Source: a virus. Taken from it: DNA of 63,468 bases. Location: the IMG/VR virus record IMGVR_UViG_3300020202_001225, positions 1-63,468 of that record; one strand, written 5' to 3'. Position numbers and translations under genes: made by a program. Positions 29,426 to 37,845 of this stretch are shown here, in pieces; positions within the stretch are counted from its first letter, which is position 1, and the number at the start of each line of letters is the position of its first letter. Below the pieces are notes generated by a model. That model did not search any database. It saw only the letters and a list, made by a program, of their open reading frames with translations, and had not been told where the DNA came from.

Positions 29426-30758
29426 CCCGAAGGATCTGGCGTTGGCGATGGCGCCGGTGGTGCGTGAGTTCGTCACCGCTGTAACGGGTCCGCTGCTCAA
29501 GCGGATCGAGGAGCTAGAGGCGCGGGAGATTCCCAAGGCGCTCTCCGCTGACGACATCGACCAGCAGGTCAGGTTCTATCTGGCGGCCAATCCGCCCGCC
29601 GCCCCGATGCTGACGCAAGACATACTCGACCAAATGGCGGACCTCGCCAAGGCTGCTGCGATCACGCTTGAGGACGTTCAGCCGATCATCGACGACGGCG
29701 TCGCCAGGGCCGTTGCGGACCTTCCCGCGCCCAAGGACGGTTCGTCCGTCACCTTGGACGATGTGCGGCCTGTGATCGAAGAGGCCGTCAAGGCCGCCGT
29801 CGCCGACATTCCGGCCCCCAAGGACGGTGCGTCGGTCACCACCGAGGATGTGCAGCCGCTTATCGCCGAAGCGATCGCCAAGGCCGTTGCTGAACTTCCC
29901 CGGCCGAAAGACGGCGAGTCTGTAACCACGGACGACGTTCGTCCTATGATCGAGGAAGCGGTCAAGGTCGCGGTGAGCAGCATTCCGACGGCGAAAGACG
30001 GAACCTCCGTCACGGTGGAGGATGTCGCCCCGCTTATTGAGGAGCAGGTCAGCAAAGCCGTAGCCGCAATCCCAATCCCGGAGAAGGGCAAGGACGCCGA
30101 TCCCGAGGAGGTGGCCCGGTTGGTCGCAGAGACCGTCGAACGCGCTGTGGCGGCGCTCCCTGAGCCCAAGGACGGCCAAGACGCGGACATGGAGGCCCTC
30201 GCCAAACAGGTGGATGCTCTGGTCGCCGAAAAGATGGCCGAAATCCCGGTTCCGCAGGACGGCAAGAGCGTCACGGTCGAGGACGTTGAGCCGGTGCTTG
30301 CCGAGCTGGTCCAGCGCGCCGTCGCTGAAATCCCGGCCCCCAAGGATGGCGTCGGCCTGGCAGGAGCACTTATCGACCGCGACGGGCAGTTGGCTGTGAC
30401 CCTAACCAACGGCGAAACGCTGCAGTTGGGCAATGTCGTCGGCCAGGACGGGATCGACGGCAAGAATGGCGATCTCGGCCTCGGCTTCGACGACATGGAG
30501 GTCAACCTTCACGAGGACGGTCGCACGGTTGTCCTGAGTTTCGCTCGCGGAGATGTCCGGAAGGCCTTTGAGATCGGCTTCCCGGTGGTGTTGGATCGCG
30601 GCGTCTTCAAGGACGGCCAGACCTACGAGCCGGGCGACGGTGTGACTTGGGCCGGCTCCTGGTGGATCGCGCAGGAAAAGACAGAGAGCAAGCCGGGCAC
30701 TGATCCGACGTGGCGCCTCGCAGTCAAGCGCGGCCGGGACGGCAAGGACGCAAAATGA
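29418..30758 (+). CDS. Tandem-repeat protein with C-terminal CBM5/12-like module
   Basis: 446 residues, starting within the portal gene end. From about residue 95 to 320 there are seven repeats of about 29 residues with the pattern IPxPKDG-xSVTxEDVxPLIEEAV-xxAVA, for example APKDGSSVTLDDVRPVIEEA and RPKDGESVTTDDVRPMIEEA. The C-terminus YEPGDGVTWAGSWWIAQEKT, ESKPGTDPTWRLA matches the short carbohydrate-binding module seen in chitinases and phage tail proteins. Probably a virion surface or fibre-like protein; its place next to the portal is odd. Confidence 0.7.
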   Translation: MHDPKDLALAMAPVVREFVTAVTGPLLKRIEELEAREIPKALSADDIDQQVRFYLAANPPAAPMLTQDILDQMADLAKAAAITLEDVQPIIDDGVARAVADLPAPKDGSSVTLDDVRPVIEEAVKAAVADIPAPKDGASVTTEDVQPLIAEAIAKAVAELPRPKDGESVTTDDVRPMIEEAVKVAVSSIPTAKDGTSVTVEDVAPLIEEQVSKAVAAIPIPEKGKDADPEEVARLVAETVERAVAALPEPKDGQDADMEALAKQVDALVAEKMAEIPVPQDGKSVTVEDVEPVLAELVQRAVAEIPAPKDGVGLAGALIDRDGQLAVTLTNGETLQLGNVVGQDGIDGKNGDLGLGFDDMEVNLHEDGRTVVLSFARGDVRKAFEIGFPVVLDRGVFKDGQTYEPGDGVTWAGSWWIAQEKTESKPGTDPTWRLAVKRGRDGKDAK

Positions 30759-31333
30759 GCGTTCGGCTCGTCACCGCACCGGGCTCCTACCCGGTCACCA
30801 TCGAGGAGGTGAAGACCCACCTTCGCGTCGATCACGACGAGATGGACGATCATATCGACCTGCTTATCCAGGCCGAGACCGCCTATGTCGAGGACTTCAC
30901 AGGGCGCAAGCTGGTCCCGCAGACCTGGGACTTCTTCACGGACGCCTTTCCGACCGATGGGCCGCTCGGCCTGCCCCTGCCGAAGGTCAATTCGGTGGTG
31001 GTGTACTACCTGGACGCAGACGGTGAGGAGCAGGCCCTAGATGCGGACCTCTACGTTGCCGATGTGGACAGTGAGCCCGCTCGGATAGGACTGGCGGCTA
31101 ACGCCTCCTGGCCCACGGTCTACGCCGGGCTCAACGCAGTTCGGGTCCGGATGACGGTGGGCAATGAGGAGGCCGGTTCTTCGCCGCCTACGCCTGATGT
31201 GCTGGCGGATATGAAGCTCGCGATCATGCTTCGGGTTCAGGCCAGCTTTGATGGCGGGGACTCCGCAAGGGGCCTTCGCGAGACGGCGGAAAACTACCTT
31301 CGTCGGCGCCGGGTTCACCTCGCCCTTGCCTGA
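30755..31333 (+). CDS. Head-tail connector, gp6/phiE125 gp8-like
   Basis: 192 residues. YPVTIEEVKTHLRVDHDEMD, LLIQAETAYVEDFTGRKLVP, QTWDFFTDAFP, then LADMKLAIMLRVQASFDGGD and NYLRRRRVHLALA follow the connector family that sits under the portal. ATGA overlap with the repeat protein. The next head-tail genes come only 6 kb later, after the sugar-modification block. Confidence 0.85.
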   Translation: MSVRLVTAPGSYPVTIEEVKTHLRVDHDEMDDHIDLLIQAETAYVEDFTGRKLVPQTWDFFTDAFPTDGPLGLPLPKVNSVVVYYLDADGEEQALDADLYVADVDSEPARIGLAANASWPTVYAGLNAVRVRMTVGNEEAGSSPPTPDVLADMKLAIMLRVQASFDGGDSARGLRETAENYLRRRRVHLALA

Positions 31334-31943
31334 ATGGCCGATCTGGGAAGCGGCGGCGGTCATCGCCTCCGGTCCCTCTACGAAACGGGAAGACGTAGAA
31401 AGCCTGAAGGGTCGCCTCCCGGTCCTGGCGATCAAGAGAAACGTGGAATTGGCCCCGTGGGCGGACGCCGTCTACGGCTGCGATTACCCTTGGTGGAGGG
31501 CGGTTCGCGGGCTGCCTGACTACAAGGGCCTGAAGCTCGCATTCGCCCCCAAGGCGGTGGAGCAATACGGGCTGAAACCGGTGCTGATCCCTGAGCACGC
31601 CAAGTCGGACAAGCTGAGATTTGAAACGACGGGGACCGTGGGCGGCGGCGGCTGTTCGGGGTTCCAGGCCTTGAACCTGGCGGTTCAGTTCGGGGCCAAG
31701 CGGGTCCTTCTTCTCGGCTTCGACTGCCAGGATCGAAGCGGGGTTCACTGGTACGGGCGCAACAACGCTCCGGGCATGAGCAATCCGTCACAGAACAACT
31801 TCGCACGGTGGAAGCGGTCGTTTGGAAACGCTGCGGAGCAGCTGAAGGGGAGGGTCGAAGTGGTCAACGCCTCGCCGATCAGCGACCTGAAGTGCTTTCC
31901 GAAGGGAACGGTCGCGGAGACCTTGGCGAGGTGGGGCCGGTGA
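31326..31943 (+). CDS. MptE/Maf-like (DUF115-type) protein, TTG start
   Basis: 205 residues. A nucleotide-binding-type start IWEAAAVIASGPSTKREDVE and later GFQALNLAVQFGAKRVLLLG, FDC resemble the DUF115/MptE fold found in flagellin-modifying Maf proteins and pyrophosphokinases. The likely TTG start at 31326 overlaps the connector stop; upstream residues in this frame lie over the connector gene and are not protein-like. First gene of the sugar-modification block. A role in transfer of an activated sugar is inferred. Confidence 0.65.
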   Translation: MPEWPIWEAAAVIASGPSTKREDVESLKGRLPVLAIKRNVELAPWADAVYGCDYPWWRAVRGLPDYKGLKLAFAPKAVEQYGLKPVLIPEHAKSDKLRFETTGTVGGGGCSGFQALNLAVQFGAKRVLLLGFDCQDRSGVHWYGRNNAPGMSNPSQNNFARWKRSFGNAAEQLKGRVEVVNASPISDLKCFPKGTVAETLARWGR

Positions 31944-32617
31944 TCTTTATCGGCTGGGATCCCCGCGAAGAGACCGCCTGGAAGGTAGCGAAGGCTTCTG
32001 TCGAAAAGCACCTTTCCCGGCCGGTTCCGGTCAGTTCTCTGTGTCTGGAGGAGCTTCGCGAGGCTGGCCTTTACCGCCGTCCGACGGAGACGAGGGACGG
32101 ACGGCTTTGGGACGTGATCTCCGGCGCTCCGATGGCTACTCAGCACGCCTGCGCCCGGTTCCTGATTAAGGAATTGGCCGGGTCGGGGTGGGTGGTCTTC
32201 ATGGATGGCGACGTGCTTGTGAGGGCGGACCTCGCGGAGCTGATCGACACCCTGGACACGTCGAAAGCGGTCTACTGCGTCAAGCACCGCCACGAGCCCA
32301 CAGCGACCGAGAAGATGGATGGGCAGGTTCAGACCCGCTACTTCCGAAAAAACTGGTCGAGCATGATGATCATAAATTGCGATCACCCGGCCAACTCAAA
32401 GCTCACGGTCGAGCTGGTCAATACGGTTCCGGGCCGCGACCTCCACGCCTTTTGCTGGCTTGAGGATGACGAGATCGGCGCTCTGGACACAGGGTGGAAT
32501 TACCTCGTGCCCACGGACGTCAAGATCGCCCACTTCACCGAGGGTGTGCCGGACATGCCGGGATACGAGCAACAGCCCTTTGCCGACGAATGGCGGGAGT
32601 TCGCCCGTTGGGTTTAG
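31940..32617 (+). CDS. Glycosyltransferase, GT8-like
   Basis: 225 residues, GTG start (GTGA overlap). IFIGWDPREETAWKVAKASV is the usual start of GT8-like proteins; WVVFMDGDVLVRADLAELID holds the DxD metal-sugar motif; WSSMMIINCDHPANSKLTV and FHTEG-type end (KIAHFTEGVPDMPGYEQQPF) fit the family. It would transfer a sugar from a nucleotide-sugar donor; acceptor unknown. Confidence 0.8.
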   Translation: MIFIGWDPREETAWKVAKASVEKHLSRPVPVSSLCLEELREAGLYRRPTETRDGRLWDVISGAPMATQHACARFLIKELAGSGWVVFMDGDVLVRADLAELIDTLDTSKAVYCVKHRHEPTATEKMDGQVQTRYFRKNWSSMMIINCDHPANSKLTVELVNTVPGRDLHAFCWLEDDEIGALDTGWNYLVPTDVKIAHFTEGVPDMPGYEQQPFADEWREFARWV

Positions 32618-33369
32618 GCGACCAGTTGATGGCTTCGGGAATGGCAAGGGGCGCCAAGGCCAGGGGCAAGCGGATCGCCTTCGGGGATGGCCGGCGTGTC
32701 ATCTGGGACAAGCACAGCGACATCATCTTCCGCGACAACCCGAACATCGCCCGCCCCGGAACGGAACGGCGGACGGATATCGAGTGGGTCCATTACTACA
32801 AGGGGTCGCGGATCTATAACCGCCAGGACGGCGACCGGTGGGTCTGGAACATGGACTTCCGCGCCACGCCTGGGGAAATCTACCAAACCCAAGGGGAGAA
32901 GCAGGACGGCCGCCGGTTCGGCGCTGGATTCGTCCTGATCGAACCGAACGTCGAGGACTGGAAATCGAGCGCCCCGAACAAGGATTGGGGGCTGGAGAAG
33001 TACCAGGCTCTCGCCAACAAGCTGAAGGGCCGGCTGCTGCAGTTTTCGCACGGCAAGCGCCGGCTCAGGGGTGTGGAGACCATCACCGCCAAGGACTTCC
33101 GGGACGCGCTGGGGATCATGGCGAACGCCCGCCTCTACATTGGCCCCGAGGGCGGATTGCACCACGGCGCGGCGGCGATGGGGACCAAGGCGGTGGTTCT
33201 GTTCGGCGGGTTCATTCCGCCCCAGGTGACCGGCTACGAGACCCACGAGAACCTGACGGGTGGCGCGGAGGCCTGCGGCTCCCTGAAGCCCTGCGATCAC
33301 TGCCGAAAGGCGATGGACAACATTTCGGTGGAGGAAGTCTTGGCTGCGGTGAAACGCCTGGATGGCTGA
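32608..33369 (+). CDS. GT9-like (heptosyltransferase-type) glycosyltransferase, TTG start
   Basis: 253 residues. The TTG start at 32608 is required to include the GLGDQLMASGMARGA motif at the N-terminus of such proteins. Later FVLIEPNVEDWKSSAPNKDW, FRDALGIMANARLYIGPEGG, LHHGAAAMGTKAVVLFGGFI are the donor-site region of GT9-like enzymes. Overlaps its neighbours by 10 and 8 bp. Confidence 0.78.
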   Translation: MGLGDQLMASGMARGAKARGKRIAFGDGRRVIWDKHSDIIFRDNPNIARPGTERRTDIEWVHYYKGSRIYNRQDGDRWVWNMDFRATPGEIYQTQGEKQDGRRFGAGFVLIEPNVEDWKSSAPNKDWGLEKYQALANKLKGRLLQFSHGKRRLRGVETITAKDFRDALGIMANARLYIGPEGGLHHGAAAMGTKAVVLFGGFIPPQVTGYETHENLTGGAEACGSLKPCDHCRKAMDNISVEEVLAAVKRLDG

Positions 33370-33919
33370 GTACAAGGTGCAGCGCCGCGTCGCTGGCGAA
33401 CACGACTTCCGCCTCGACGGCATGGCCGATCTGCTTCATCGGGCGCGGGGCGTGTCGGTGCTCGACATCGGCTGCAACCGGGGCATGGTCGGGCTTGAGT
33501 TTGCCCGAAACGGGGCGAACAAGGTCCACGGCTTGGATATCTATGAGCCGGGCATCGCGGCGGCTCGGGAGGTGTTTGCCGACATCCGGTCGGTGGATAG
33601 CCGCTTCGAAGTCTGCGACCTCACTCGTGGCCCGGAGCATCTTCCCCTGACAGGGAACTACGACATCGTCCTCTGTCTGGCCACCTACCACAAACTGAAG
33701 CGAGTCATGGCGGCTGACGCCTTGAGCAGCCTGTTCGTCCAATTTGGGTCGATGACCAAGGGCTACTTCGGCTGGCGGGCGACGTCCGACAAGCCCGATG
33801 AGAACGATCAGGAAATGAAGGCCCTGGACAGGGACCTGGGCGACGCCGGCCTGCGGCGCATTCACACCTCCTACATCAGCACCGAGCTGGGCGTGGCGGC
33901 GATATGGGCGAGGGTTTGA
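33362..33919 (+). CDS. Class I SAM-dependent methyltransferase
   Basis: 185 residues. VSVLDIGCNRGMVGLEFARN is motif I (SAM binding), KVHGLDIYEPGIAAAREVFA is motif II with the acidic residue, and NYDIVLCLATYHKLKRVMAA is motif IV/post-I. Among glycosyltransferases it probably methylates sugars or hydroxyl groups; the substrate cannot be read. Confidence 0.82.
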   Translation: MAEYKVQRRVAGEHDFRLDGMADLLHRARGVSVLDIGCNRGMVGLEFARNGANKVHGLDIYEPGIAAAREVFADIRSVDSRFEVCDLTRGPEHLPLTGNYDIVLCLATYHKLKRVMAADALSSLFVQFGSMTKGYFGWRATSDKPDENDQEMKALDRDLGDAGLRRIHTSYISTELGVAAIWARV

Positions 33920-34527
33920 TGGGCCGATACCTGACGGACGCCGCGCAGGACCCGACGGAGATCGCGGCGTTCTGCGATCTGCTGAGGCGCGAGGGCGTCA
34001 CCTCCTATCTGGAGATCGGCTCCAAGTTCGGCGGCTCGCTCTGGCAAGTCGCGACGGCCCTTCCGAAGGGCTCGCGCATCGTCTCGGTCGACCTGCCGAG
34101 CGGAACCAAGGCATGGACGGCCAGCCGATCGTCCCTGGGCGCCTGCATCGAGGAGCTGAATCGGATCGGCTATGACGCCCAGGTCATCTGGGGCAACAGC
34201 ATGGACCCGGCGATCATTGAACAGGTGCGCGAGCGGGGTCCCTACGACGCAATGCTGATCGACGCAGATCACCGCTGGGACCGGACAAACCCGGCCCCGA
34301 ACGGCGTCCAGGCCGACTTCCTGAACTACGGGCCGATGGGCCGCATCGTCGCCTTCCACGACCTGGCTTGGCGCCGAGCGCCGGATTGGGTCGGGACGCG
34401 GATCGACGTTCCGGAGTTCTGGGCGTCGATCAAGGATGATTATCGGCACGAGGAAATCATCCTCTGCCCGACCAAGAAAAACAACGGCATTGGGATTTTG
34501 TGGAGGGACGCTGATGCCGGAGCGTGA
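33919..34527 (+). CDS. Second methyltransferase-like protein (CmcI type)
   Basis: 202 residues from ATG 33919 (TGATG). REGVTSYLEIGSKFGGSLWQ, GSRIVSVDLPSG, YDAMLIDADHRWDRTNPAPN, GRIVAFHDLAWRRAPDWVGT follow the CmcI-like methyltransferase pattern (Glu-Ile-Gly motif I; ID-DADH). May modify the same glycan as its neighbour. Confidence 0.78.
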   Translation: MGRYLTDAAQDPTEIAAFCDLLRREGVTSYLEIGSKFGGSLWQVATALPKGSRIVSVDLPSGTKAWTASRSSLGACIEELNRIGYDAQVIWGNSMDPAIIEQVRERGPYDAMLIDADHRWDRTNPAPNGVQADFLNYGPMGRIVAFHDLAWRRAPDWVGTRIDVPEFWASIKDDYRHEEIILCPTKKNNGIGILWRDADAGA

Positions 34528-34612
34528 TGAGCCCCCCGAATTGGCGCTGCCGTCCTTCCGGGAGGCGATCACCAACCTTCTTTTCAACTGGTTCGGCGTT
34601 CTGTGGCGCTGA
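34514..34612 (+). CDS. 32-residue coupled small protein
   Basis: MPERDEPPELALPSFREAIT, then NLLFNWFGVLWR: an acidic start and an amphipathic, aromatic end that may touch the membrane. It overlaps both neighbours (14 bp and 10 bp). May be a true peptide or only a ribosome bridge. Confidence 0.4.
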   Translation: MPERDEPPELALPSFREAITNLLFNWFGVLWR

Positions 34613-35241
34613 TCGTCTCGACGTGGTCGTGGGGCTCCAAGTACGGCCCTGAGTACCTTGAACGCCTGAAGGCCGGCGTAGCCCGCAATCTGTCCCTGCC
34701 CTACGAGTTCCGGGTCTTTCATCCTGAGCCGGAGGACATGCACCTCACGGCCATTCCGGGCTGTTTCGCCAGGCTTCGCGTTTTTGATCCGGAGTGGCAG
34801 GCACGGCAGGGGATCAACGAAGGCGACCGGATCGTCTGCCTGGACTTGGATCTCGTCGTCACCGGCGTCCTTGACGATCTTTTCTCGCGTCCGGAGCACT
34901 TCGCCATCCTGTCGGGAGTGAACAGCGCCAACCCATGCTGGGCCAACGGGTCGGTCTGGTGGACAACGGCAGGCTATCGGCCGGACGTTTGGTCTGATTT
35001 CAGCTTAGAGGCGGCGAACAAGCTGCTGGCGTATGAATTTGCGGACGACCAGCTTTGGCTTGCGGACAAGCTGCCAGACGCGGGCCGGATCACGTTAGAG
35101 GATGGCGTGTACGCCTTCCAAAAGCCCGGCTGGCCCAAGGGCGAGGCTCTACCGAGGAACGCCCGCATCGTCGCGTTCCCGGGCTGGCGAGACCCAAGCG
35201 GCTGGACCCATCTGCCCTGGATCAAGGAGCATTGGCGGTGA
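34603..35241 (+). CDS. Glycosyltransferase-like protein with DxD-type motif
   Basis: 212 residues, GTG start. GDRIVCLDLDLVVTGVLDDL supplies a DLDL sugar-nucleotide site; NPCWANGSVWWTTAGYRPDV and EFADDQLWLADKLPDAGRIT follow the order of small GT8/GT-A-like phage proteins. Related in shape to the protein at 35732-36334. Acceptor unknown. Confidence 0.75.
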   Translation: MALIVSTWSWGSKYGPEYLERLKAGVARNLSLPYEFRVFHPEPEDMHLTAIPGCFARLRVFDPEWQARQGINEGDRIVCLDLDLVVTGVLDDLFSRPEHFAILSGVNSANPCWANGSVWWTTAGYRPDVWSDFSLEAANKLLAYEFADDQLWLADKLPDAGRITLEDGVYAFQKPGWPKGEALPRNARIVAFPGWRDPSGWTHLPWIKEHWR

Positions 35242-35732
35242 TCCATCCCCAGGCCGTGGTTGATGGCCAGAACGAGGACGTGACGATCTGGCAATTCGCT
35301 TCGGTCATCCGGGGTGCAGTGATCGGGCGTGGCTCAAGCATCGGGGCCTGCGCCATCGTTGACGGCGCAAGGCTGGGTGAGCGGGTGAGGGTCGGACACG
35401 GCGCCAGCATTCACCCGGGCGTCTGGATCGGGGACGACGTGTTCATCGGTCCTGGGGTAGTTGCCTGCAATGACCTGAACCCGAGGGTCGGGGGCGGTTT
35501 CGATCTGCAAGCCTTGCTGGACGGCAAGGTGGTGGTTCGCATCGAGGACGGCGCCAGCATCGGGGCGAACTCAACGATCCTGCCGGGCGTGACCATTGGT
35601 AAGCGGGCCATGATCGCGGCCGGGTCCGTTGTCACCGCCGACGTGAAGGATGACGAGCTGTGGCTTCAGCGGCGGCCGAACGGCGACGGACGGTTGATGT
35701 CGCCCCTGCCGGTTCCGCCCGGCGGCCTGTAG
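35238..35732 (+). CDS. Left-handed beta-helix acyltransferase (hexapeptide repeats)
   Basis: 164 residues, GTG start. Hexapeptide repeats are clear: VIHPQAVVDG, VIRGAVIGRGSSIGACAIVD, GARLGERVRVGHGASIHPGV, WIGDDVFIGPGVVACNDLNP, ASIGANSTILPGVTIGKRAM, IAAGSVVTADV. The fold is that of WbbJ/serine-acetyltransferase-like sugar O- or N-acetyltransferases; the CND phrase holds a possible catalytic Asn-Asp position. Confidence 0.88.
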   Translation: MIHPQAVVDGQNEDVTIWQFASVIRGAVIGRGSSIGACAIVDGARLGERVRVGHGASIHPGVWIGDDVFIGPGVVACNDLNPRVGGGFDLQALLDGKVVVRIEDGASIGANSTILPGVTIGKRAMIAAGSVVTADVKDDELWLQRRPNGDGRLMSPLPVPPGGL

Positions 35733-36334
35733 TGCTCACCGTCGCTACCTGTTTCTGGCGCCCGAACGAGCACAGCGCAGAGGCCAGCCGCTGCTACACC
35801 GAAGAGTGGGTCAACCGGCTAGCTCGTGGTTTCAAGCGCAACCTGACGATCCCGCATCGGTTTGTGGCTCTGACGGATCGGCCCTACCAACTGGACTGCG
35901 ACCAGGAGCTTCTATCAACCGACAAGCCGGACTGGTCCTGCATGATTGAGCCCTTCCGTATCGAGGGGCCATTGATCGTGGTCGGGCTGGATACGGTGAT
36001 CATCGGCAACATCGACCAGCTGGCGGAGTGGTGTTTCACGAGGGACCGGATGGGCCTGCCCAGGTCGCCGGGCAAGGACTACGTCTGCAACGCCATCGCG
36101 CTAGTTCCCGAGGGGTATAAGCAAGTCTTTATGTCGTGGTCGGGCGAGAACGACATGGAGTGGTTGCGGACCTTCCCGCACGACTTCATCGACGATGATT
36201 TTCCGGGCTGGGTTTCTTCCTACAAGTGCGACATCCGCCCGAACGGCCTGGGGGAAACCCGCGTCGCGTACATGCACGGCAGGCCAAAAATGCACGAGAT
36301 CAACGAGCCTTGGGTTCGGCAGCATTGGGTTTGA
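35732..36334 (+). CDS. Glycosyltransferase-like protein
   Basis: 200 residues, GTG overlapping the upstream TAG by one base. LTVATCFWRPNEHSAEASRC at the start; GPLIVVGLDTVIIGNIDQLA is the DxD-like site; DFIDDDFPGWVSSYKCDIRP and VAYMHGRPKMHEINEPWVRQ end the domain. GT-A fold of the same small phage type as the gene at 34603. Its stop is followed at once by the inverted-repeat element at 36335. Confidence 0.72.
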   Translation: MLTVATCFWRPNEHSAEASRCYTEEWVNRLARGFKRNLTIPHRFVALTDRPYQLDCDQELLSTDKPDWSCMIEPFRIEGPLIVVGLDTVIIGNIDQLAEWCFTRDRMGLPRSPGKDYVCNAIALVPEGYKQVFMSWSGENDMEWLRTFPHDFIDDDFPGWVSSYKCDIRPNGLGETRVAYMHGRPKMHEINEPWVRQHWV

Positions 36335-36464
36335 GCGCTGCGGCGGCGAGGGACTCAAACCCTCAATACGCCGGTCCTTCGGTATCACCATTCCGCCCGG
36401 CTCGCCGATTGCTCGACTTTCGCGTCTGTCAGTTAGGTGCGTTTTCCGCCAGCCGCCGCAGCGC
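36335..36464 (-). ncRNA. tRNA-like inverted-repeat element
   Basis: A perfect 13-bp closing stem (GCGCTGCGGCGGC at 36335-36347, its complement at 36452-36464) encloses about 104 nt. On the minus strand GAGGG-TTTGAGT-CCCTC, a T-arm with a 7-nt loop, abuts the closing stem exactly as in tRNA, and a D-loop-like AATGGTGATA lies in a CGG/CCG stem. But the distance between acceptor strands is about 104 nt, no anticodon arm folds well and no CCA follows. So it is a tRNA-like structure, a degenerate tRNA, or a plus-strand hairpin in the late mRNA. Confidence 0.4.
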
Positions 36465-36478
36465 AGGAAAGGTATCAC

Positions 36479-37300
36479 TTGCGGCTTGAACCGGCAAACA
36501 CGGCATTCTTCCGTCCCAACGGCTTGAGCGCCTTCAAGGTCAGGCTTTTCGACAGGGTTGGGGCCGCCATCCAAGCTGCCGGCGGCGCCTATGTGAAGGG
36601 CGACTTCGAGCTTCTGGACCACAAGGTAAGCAAGGGCCGCATTCCGATAGTCGGCTGCACGCCGGAGCTTCGGCCCTACATCAACCGATGGAGGGAGGAA
36701 GGGCGGACGTGGGTCTACTGGGATCGGGGCTATAATCGCCGGGTCTTTGCCACGGACCTGCCAACAGGAACGGACGGGGGCTACTACCGCTGGCAGGTCA
36801 ACGGCTACCAGATGCGCGAGATCAGGGATGTCCCTGCCGACCGCTGGCGGGCCGCTGCAACGCCGTTGTGGCCCTGGTCAAAGAACGGCCGACACATCGT
36901 GGTCGCCGAGCCCTCGCCGACCTATCAGCGCTTCCACCGGATCGAGGGCTGGACGGAGCGGACGCTAGAGGCCCTGAAGGCCATCACAGACCGGCCCATC
37001 GTGGTCCGCGACAAGGAACAGCAGCGGTTCGGACGCAAGCTGCATGAGGATTTGAAGGGCGCCCACTGCCTCGTCACCCACGGCTCTAACGCGGCGGTGG
37101 AGGCGGTCATCATGGGTTGCCCGGTGTTCGTTCACCCCGACAGCGCCGCCTCCCTGGTGGGGCGAACCGATTTCGATATCGAAAACCCGATCTACCCCGA
37201 CCGCGAGCCCTGGGTTCGGTCGCTTGCCTACTCACAGTTCAACGAGCGCGAGCTGATCGACGGCACCCTGTGGCGGCTGCTTGGAGGCCCAAATGACTGA
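36479..37300 (+). CDS. Capsule/KpsC-like glycosyltransferase protein, TTG start
   Basis: 273 residues from TTG 36479, which has GGAAAGG 6 nt upstream; a GTG at 36437 lies inside the inverted-repeat element and is less likely. LSAFKVRLFDRVGAAIQAAG, then GRHIVVAEPSPTYQRFHRIE, and CLVTHGSNAAVEAVIMGCPV, FVHPDSAASLVG match the donor-binding end of capsular polysaccharide (KpsC/KpsS-like) transferases. Last gene of the sugar-modification block. Confidence 0.7.
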   Translation: MRLEPANTAFFRPNGLSAFKVRLFDRVGAAIQAAGGAYVKGDFELLDHKVSKGRIPIVGCTPELRPYINRWREEGRTWVYWDRGYNRRVFATDLPTGTDGGYYRWQVNGYQMREIRDVPADRWRAAATPLWPWSKNGRHIVVAEPSPTYQRFHRIEGWTERTLEALKAITDRPIVVRDKEQQRFGRKLHEDLKGAHCLVTHGSNAAVEAVIMGCPVFVHPDSAASLVGRTDFDIENPIYPDREPWVRSLAYSQFNERELIDGTLWRLLGGPND

Positions 37301-37499
37301 CACCGAAATGAAGGCGCCAACGATGAGGGTTCGATTTCTCCGCGACTACGACTACGTTCCATCGGGAGCGCCCCGCTCCATCGTGGCGTACAAGGCGAAC
37401 ACAAAGCCGACCGTGAAGCGCGAGGCCGGCGAGGCCGCCATCGCCAACGGTGCGGCTGTCGAAATCGCCCCGCCGAAGCGCGTCCGTGGCCGCACCTAA
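37293..37499 (+). CDS. Small basic head-region protein
   Basis: 68 residues from ATG 37293 (8-bp overlap): RVRFLRDYDYVPSGAPRSIV, then EAAIANGAAVEIAPPKRVRG. The pattern of a short strand-rich domain ending in a basic tail is that of small head proteins found between capsid and head-closure genes. Overlaps the next gene by 14 bp. Confidence 0.55.
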   Translation: MTDTEMKAPTMRVRFLRDYDYVPSGAPRSIVAYKANTKPTVKREAGEAAIANGAAVEIAPPKRVRGRT

Positions 37500-37845
37500 G
37501 TCCCCCGGCGACCTCAGGCAGCGCATCACCTTCCAGCGCCGCCTGACGGCGTCCGACGGCTACGGCAATCATCAAGGCGACTGGGCGGACCTGTTCACCC
37601 GCTGGGCAAGCATCAACCCTACGCGGGGTGGCGAGGAAATCCAGGCCGGGCGGATCGCTGGCAAGGCCACCTGGGATTTGTGGATGCGCAATGACGGCCA
37701 GGGCCGGGAGGTGGTGACCGGGGACCGGGCCATCGACCAGCGCGACAAGACGCGGACGTTCAACATCGTCTTCGGGCCGGTGGATATGTACGGGGATGGC
37801 AAGTTCTTGTTCTGCCAACTCCAGTCCGGTGTCGCTGATGGCTAG
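37486..37845 (+). CDS. Head closure / head-tail adaptor (SPP1 gp16-like)
   Basis: 119 residues, GTG start. GDLRQRITFQRRLTASDGYG, WADLFTRWASINPTRGGEEI, QAGRIAGKATWDLWMRND and the end IVFGPVDMYGDGKFLFCQLQ follow the phage head-tail joining family, which seals the portal-connector tube. Confidence 0.88.
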   Translation: MAAPKSPGDLRQRITFQRRLTASDGYGNHQGDWADLFTRWASINPTRGGEEIQAGRIAGKATWDLWMRNDGQGREVVTGDRAIDQRDKTRTFNIVFGPVDMYGDGKFLFCQLQSGVADG

